From Branchiostoma floridae (lineage: Eukaryota > Chordata > Leptocardii > Amphioxiformes > Branchiostomatidae), in contig NC_049979.1 of the NCBI RefSeq assembly GCF_000003815.2, forward strand, positions 19,523,686 to 19,587,685: a stretch of 64,000 nt of DNA. The letters are read 5' to 3'. Shown here in pieces: positions 62,749 through 64,000 of this stretch. A program made the position numbers and the translations under genes. Position 1 is the stretch's first letter. The number at the start of each line of letters is the position of its first letter. The notes beneath the pieces are model-generated. The model was not told the origin of the DNA, ran no database searches, and saw nothing but the letters and a program-made list of their open reading frames with translations.

Positions 62749-63895
62749 CAGCCAGCATTCAGCGCAAGAGAAGTTTTGTCGAACTTTTTAAACTCTCGCA
62801 AGTAGACTCTCGCGACGTCTCGCGATCGCGAGGTGGAACCAAATTTGGAATACTGGGCGTAAATAATCGCCGCTTGTGGTCCTGTCAATCAACATGATTG
62901 ACGGCGACAAAGAAGCGAGTCTGAGATATCCTGAATGCGCTCTGGTTTAGAGCGCTTTTAGAATAGAAGCGCATTTAGGATGCAGGCCTATCCCAGAAGT
63001 GCTTCTATCCTAAAAGCGCTTTTAGGATAGAGCACATTTGGGATATATCATGCCCCTACATGGATCATCTTTAAACACGTGATTAGTGGCCCGCACTGAG
63101 CAGTTTCCTCTACCATTGCAGTTCTAGTCGGTGACCACTTTCAGACTCTTGGTGCTGTTACAGTTGATAGTGAGCACAGGGCCACCACATACACTGCTGG
63201 GGAGTGTCCGGCCGTACAAGGCAGAGATGATGTTGATGTATTGCCCAGTGGAGCACCTCAGTGACAGGATCTTATTTTCGCAAACTCGAGTAGTAGTGTT
63301 AACTCCACACCGTTCTAGAAAGGTTTAATGATTTTTAACACTTTGAATAACATTATATCCAATGAGGAAACCTATAAGACAGATGTAAATATACATATAC
63401 TACTACTACTACTATACATATATAGATATTTATATGAATGTAATGTTTATGTTATGCCCATGAACCTAACCGGTGCGCTACTTGAGTAAAATATTTGCAC
63501 CTATATCTAAGTAACGCTGCAATCATTTTCACTTACATGCTGTTTTGTGTTTCTTTTACGAGCTGTGAGAAGATATTTCTGCTGGTTTTCATTACGCGAT
63601 AGAAATAAAGTCGTTTTCATTGTTCGATATTTGTACACTTACCAAAATCAGAGCTTGTCTCTCCATTATGTACTGCATACAGCAGTAGCAACATGGACGT
63701 CAACATGGTGGTCATGGTCTTCTGTACATAAAAATGGCCTAGTATCTGACGTGTTGCTCTGCTCACAAGAAGACGGAGACTTGCGACAGAATATGACCAG
63801 CCCTGAAAAGAGGAGCCGCGTACTATATTATGCTTAGTAATTCCATTTTCTCCTCAAAACGCATCCCACCAAAAAAGAGTATTTGTTTCTAAAAT

Positions 63896-64000
63896 CGACA
63901 AGGAAGTGAAGTTCTTCCCTACCTGCACGAGTCGTCAGTGTGCCCATGACCTCTGACATGAATATTTGCATGTCCTGAAAGAACCTTTACTTGTGGTGGT
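63896..64000 (-). promoter_or_regulatory. Conserved upstream block of gene C (cut by window end)
   Basis: Matches the blocks upstream of A and B (ACAAGGAAGTGAAGTTCTTC, CCTACCTG, CATGACCTCTGACATG). The - strand reads CAG|GTAGGG, a possible donor of a non-coding first exon. It continues beyond the window. Confidence 0.45.

Larger units (their letters stand above)
57942..63050 (-). mobile_element. 5.1-kb TG...CA element inserted in the lectin exon of gene C
   Basis: Aligning gene C with the intact lectin exon of gene B shows a clean insertion. The 5-bp target TGCCC is duplicated at 57937-57941 and 63051-63055, and removing the insert restores the spacing of gene B. The ends are inverted copies starting TGTTACATCC and TGATATATCC, followed by a palindromic array of CTATCCTAAAAGCGC type. 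This array is repeated at 57960-58150 and 58640-58920 and again near 62930-63040. Such ends with 4-5-bp duplications fit Ginger-type transposons, whose transposase is integrase-like. TG...CA with 5 bp would also fit an LTR-type integrase product, but no LTRs are seen. It carries the spliced gene at 60364-62748 and a 371-N gap (59903-60273). Confidence 0.82.
52877..63715 (-). pseudogene. Lectin receptor C, degenerate (broken SUEL lectin, F5/8C, TM, tail lost)
   Basis: Exons in transcript order: signal peptide 63643-63715; SUEL lectin 57901-57941 plus 63051-63314, split by an insertion and carrying an in-frame TAG (+ strand CTA at 63124-63126); F5/8C over 57216-57547 and 56884-57034 (SSWSASSEFD, then RFIKIHPQTWQGHISMRVKI); Ser/Thr linkers 56079-56141, 55480-55533 and 55127-55180; membrane-proximal module 54473-54579, 54116-54270 (with RKKRQ) and 53803-53894; TM exon 53382-53499. 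The 34-nt exon is missing, the tail exon is reduced to about 24 nt near 53160-53183, and the terminal exon survives alone at 52877-52912 (QYETVN, stop). From F5/8C through the TM exon all frames are intact. The lectin exon is symmetric in phase 1, so skipping it would keep the frame. A lectin-less, tail-less receptor therefore remains possible. The start of the F5/8C exon is uncertain by about 30 nt. Confidence 0.82.

Overview
This is a window of intron-rich animal genomic DNA, most likely from a lancelet (cephalochordate, Branchiostoma). The reasoning is inference: short exons with consensus GT/AG junctions, tandem expansions of adhesion GPCRs, WSC, fucolectin, SUEL-lectin and F5/8C domains on membrane proteins, and many small DNA transposons in introns. 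No species-diagnostic sequence was available to test this. All gene models below were built by hand from splice sites. In the models presented as intact, every exon junction keeps the reading frame.

Left half, + strand: two tandem paralogous adhesion GPCR genes. The first (15-7078) lacks its 5' end and begins inside the GAIN domain. The second (9788-31581) is complete at 1046 codons: signal peptide, two tandem copies of an unrecognised six-cysteine module, a Ser/Thr-rich stalk encoded by many tiny phase-1 exons, a GAIN domain with GPS cleavage site, seven membrane segments and a short tail. Its introns hold a 3.6-kb foldback element flanked by TTAA, tRNA-derived SINEs and LINE remnants.

Right half, - strand: a cluster of three paralogous single-pass lectin receptors, A (32208-43515), B (45965-49475) and C (52877-63715). 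They share a signal-peptide exon layout, a membrane-proximal module with a basic furin-like site (RKKRQ or RNKRQ), one membrane helix, and homologous upstream blocks and 3' flanks. Their lectin heads differ. A has a GCWKD-type domain, WSC and fucolectin; B has one SUEL-type galactose-binding lectin; C has a broken SUEL lectin plus F5/8C. A and B end in a tail with a 13-residue repeat centred on VDN(V/I)IYN, followed by a C-terminal QYE(T/S)(I/V)N. This looks like one constant signalling chassis carrying exchangeable carbohydrate-binding heads. A role in pattern recognition is inference.

C is degenerate. Its lectin exon carries an in-frame TAG and is split by a 5.1-kb TG...CA element with a 5-bp target duplication, and most of its cytoplasmic tail is deleted. 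The inserted element encodes a spliced, apparently intact 273-codon protein (60364-62748, - strand) that starts with a region resembling an integrase zinc-binding domain.

Four assembly gaps (N runs) lie at 20357-20456, 30149-30527, 50593-51562 and 59903-60273. Three of them sit in or next to inverted or tandem repeats.
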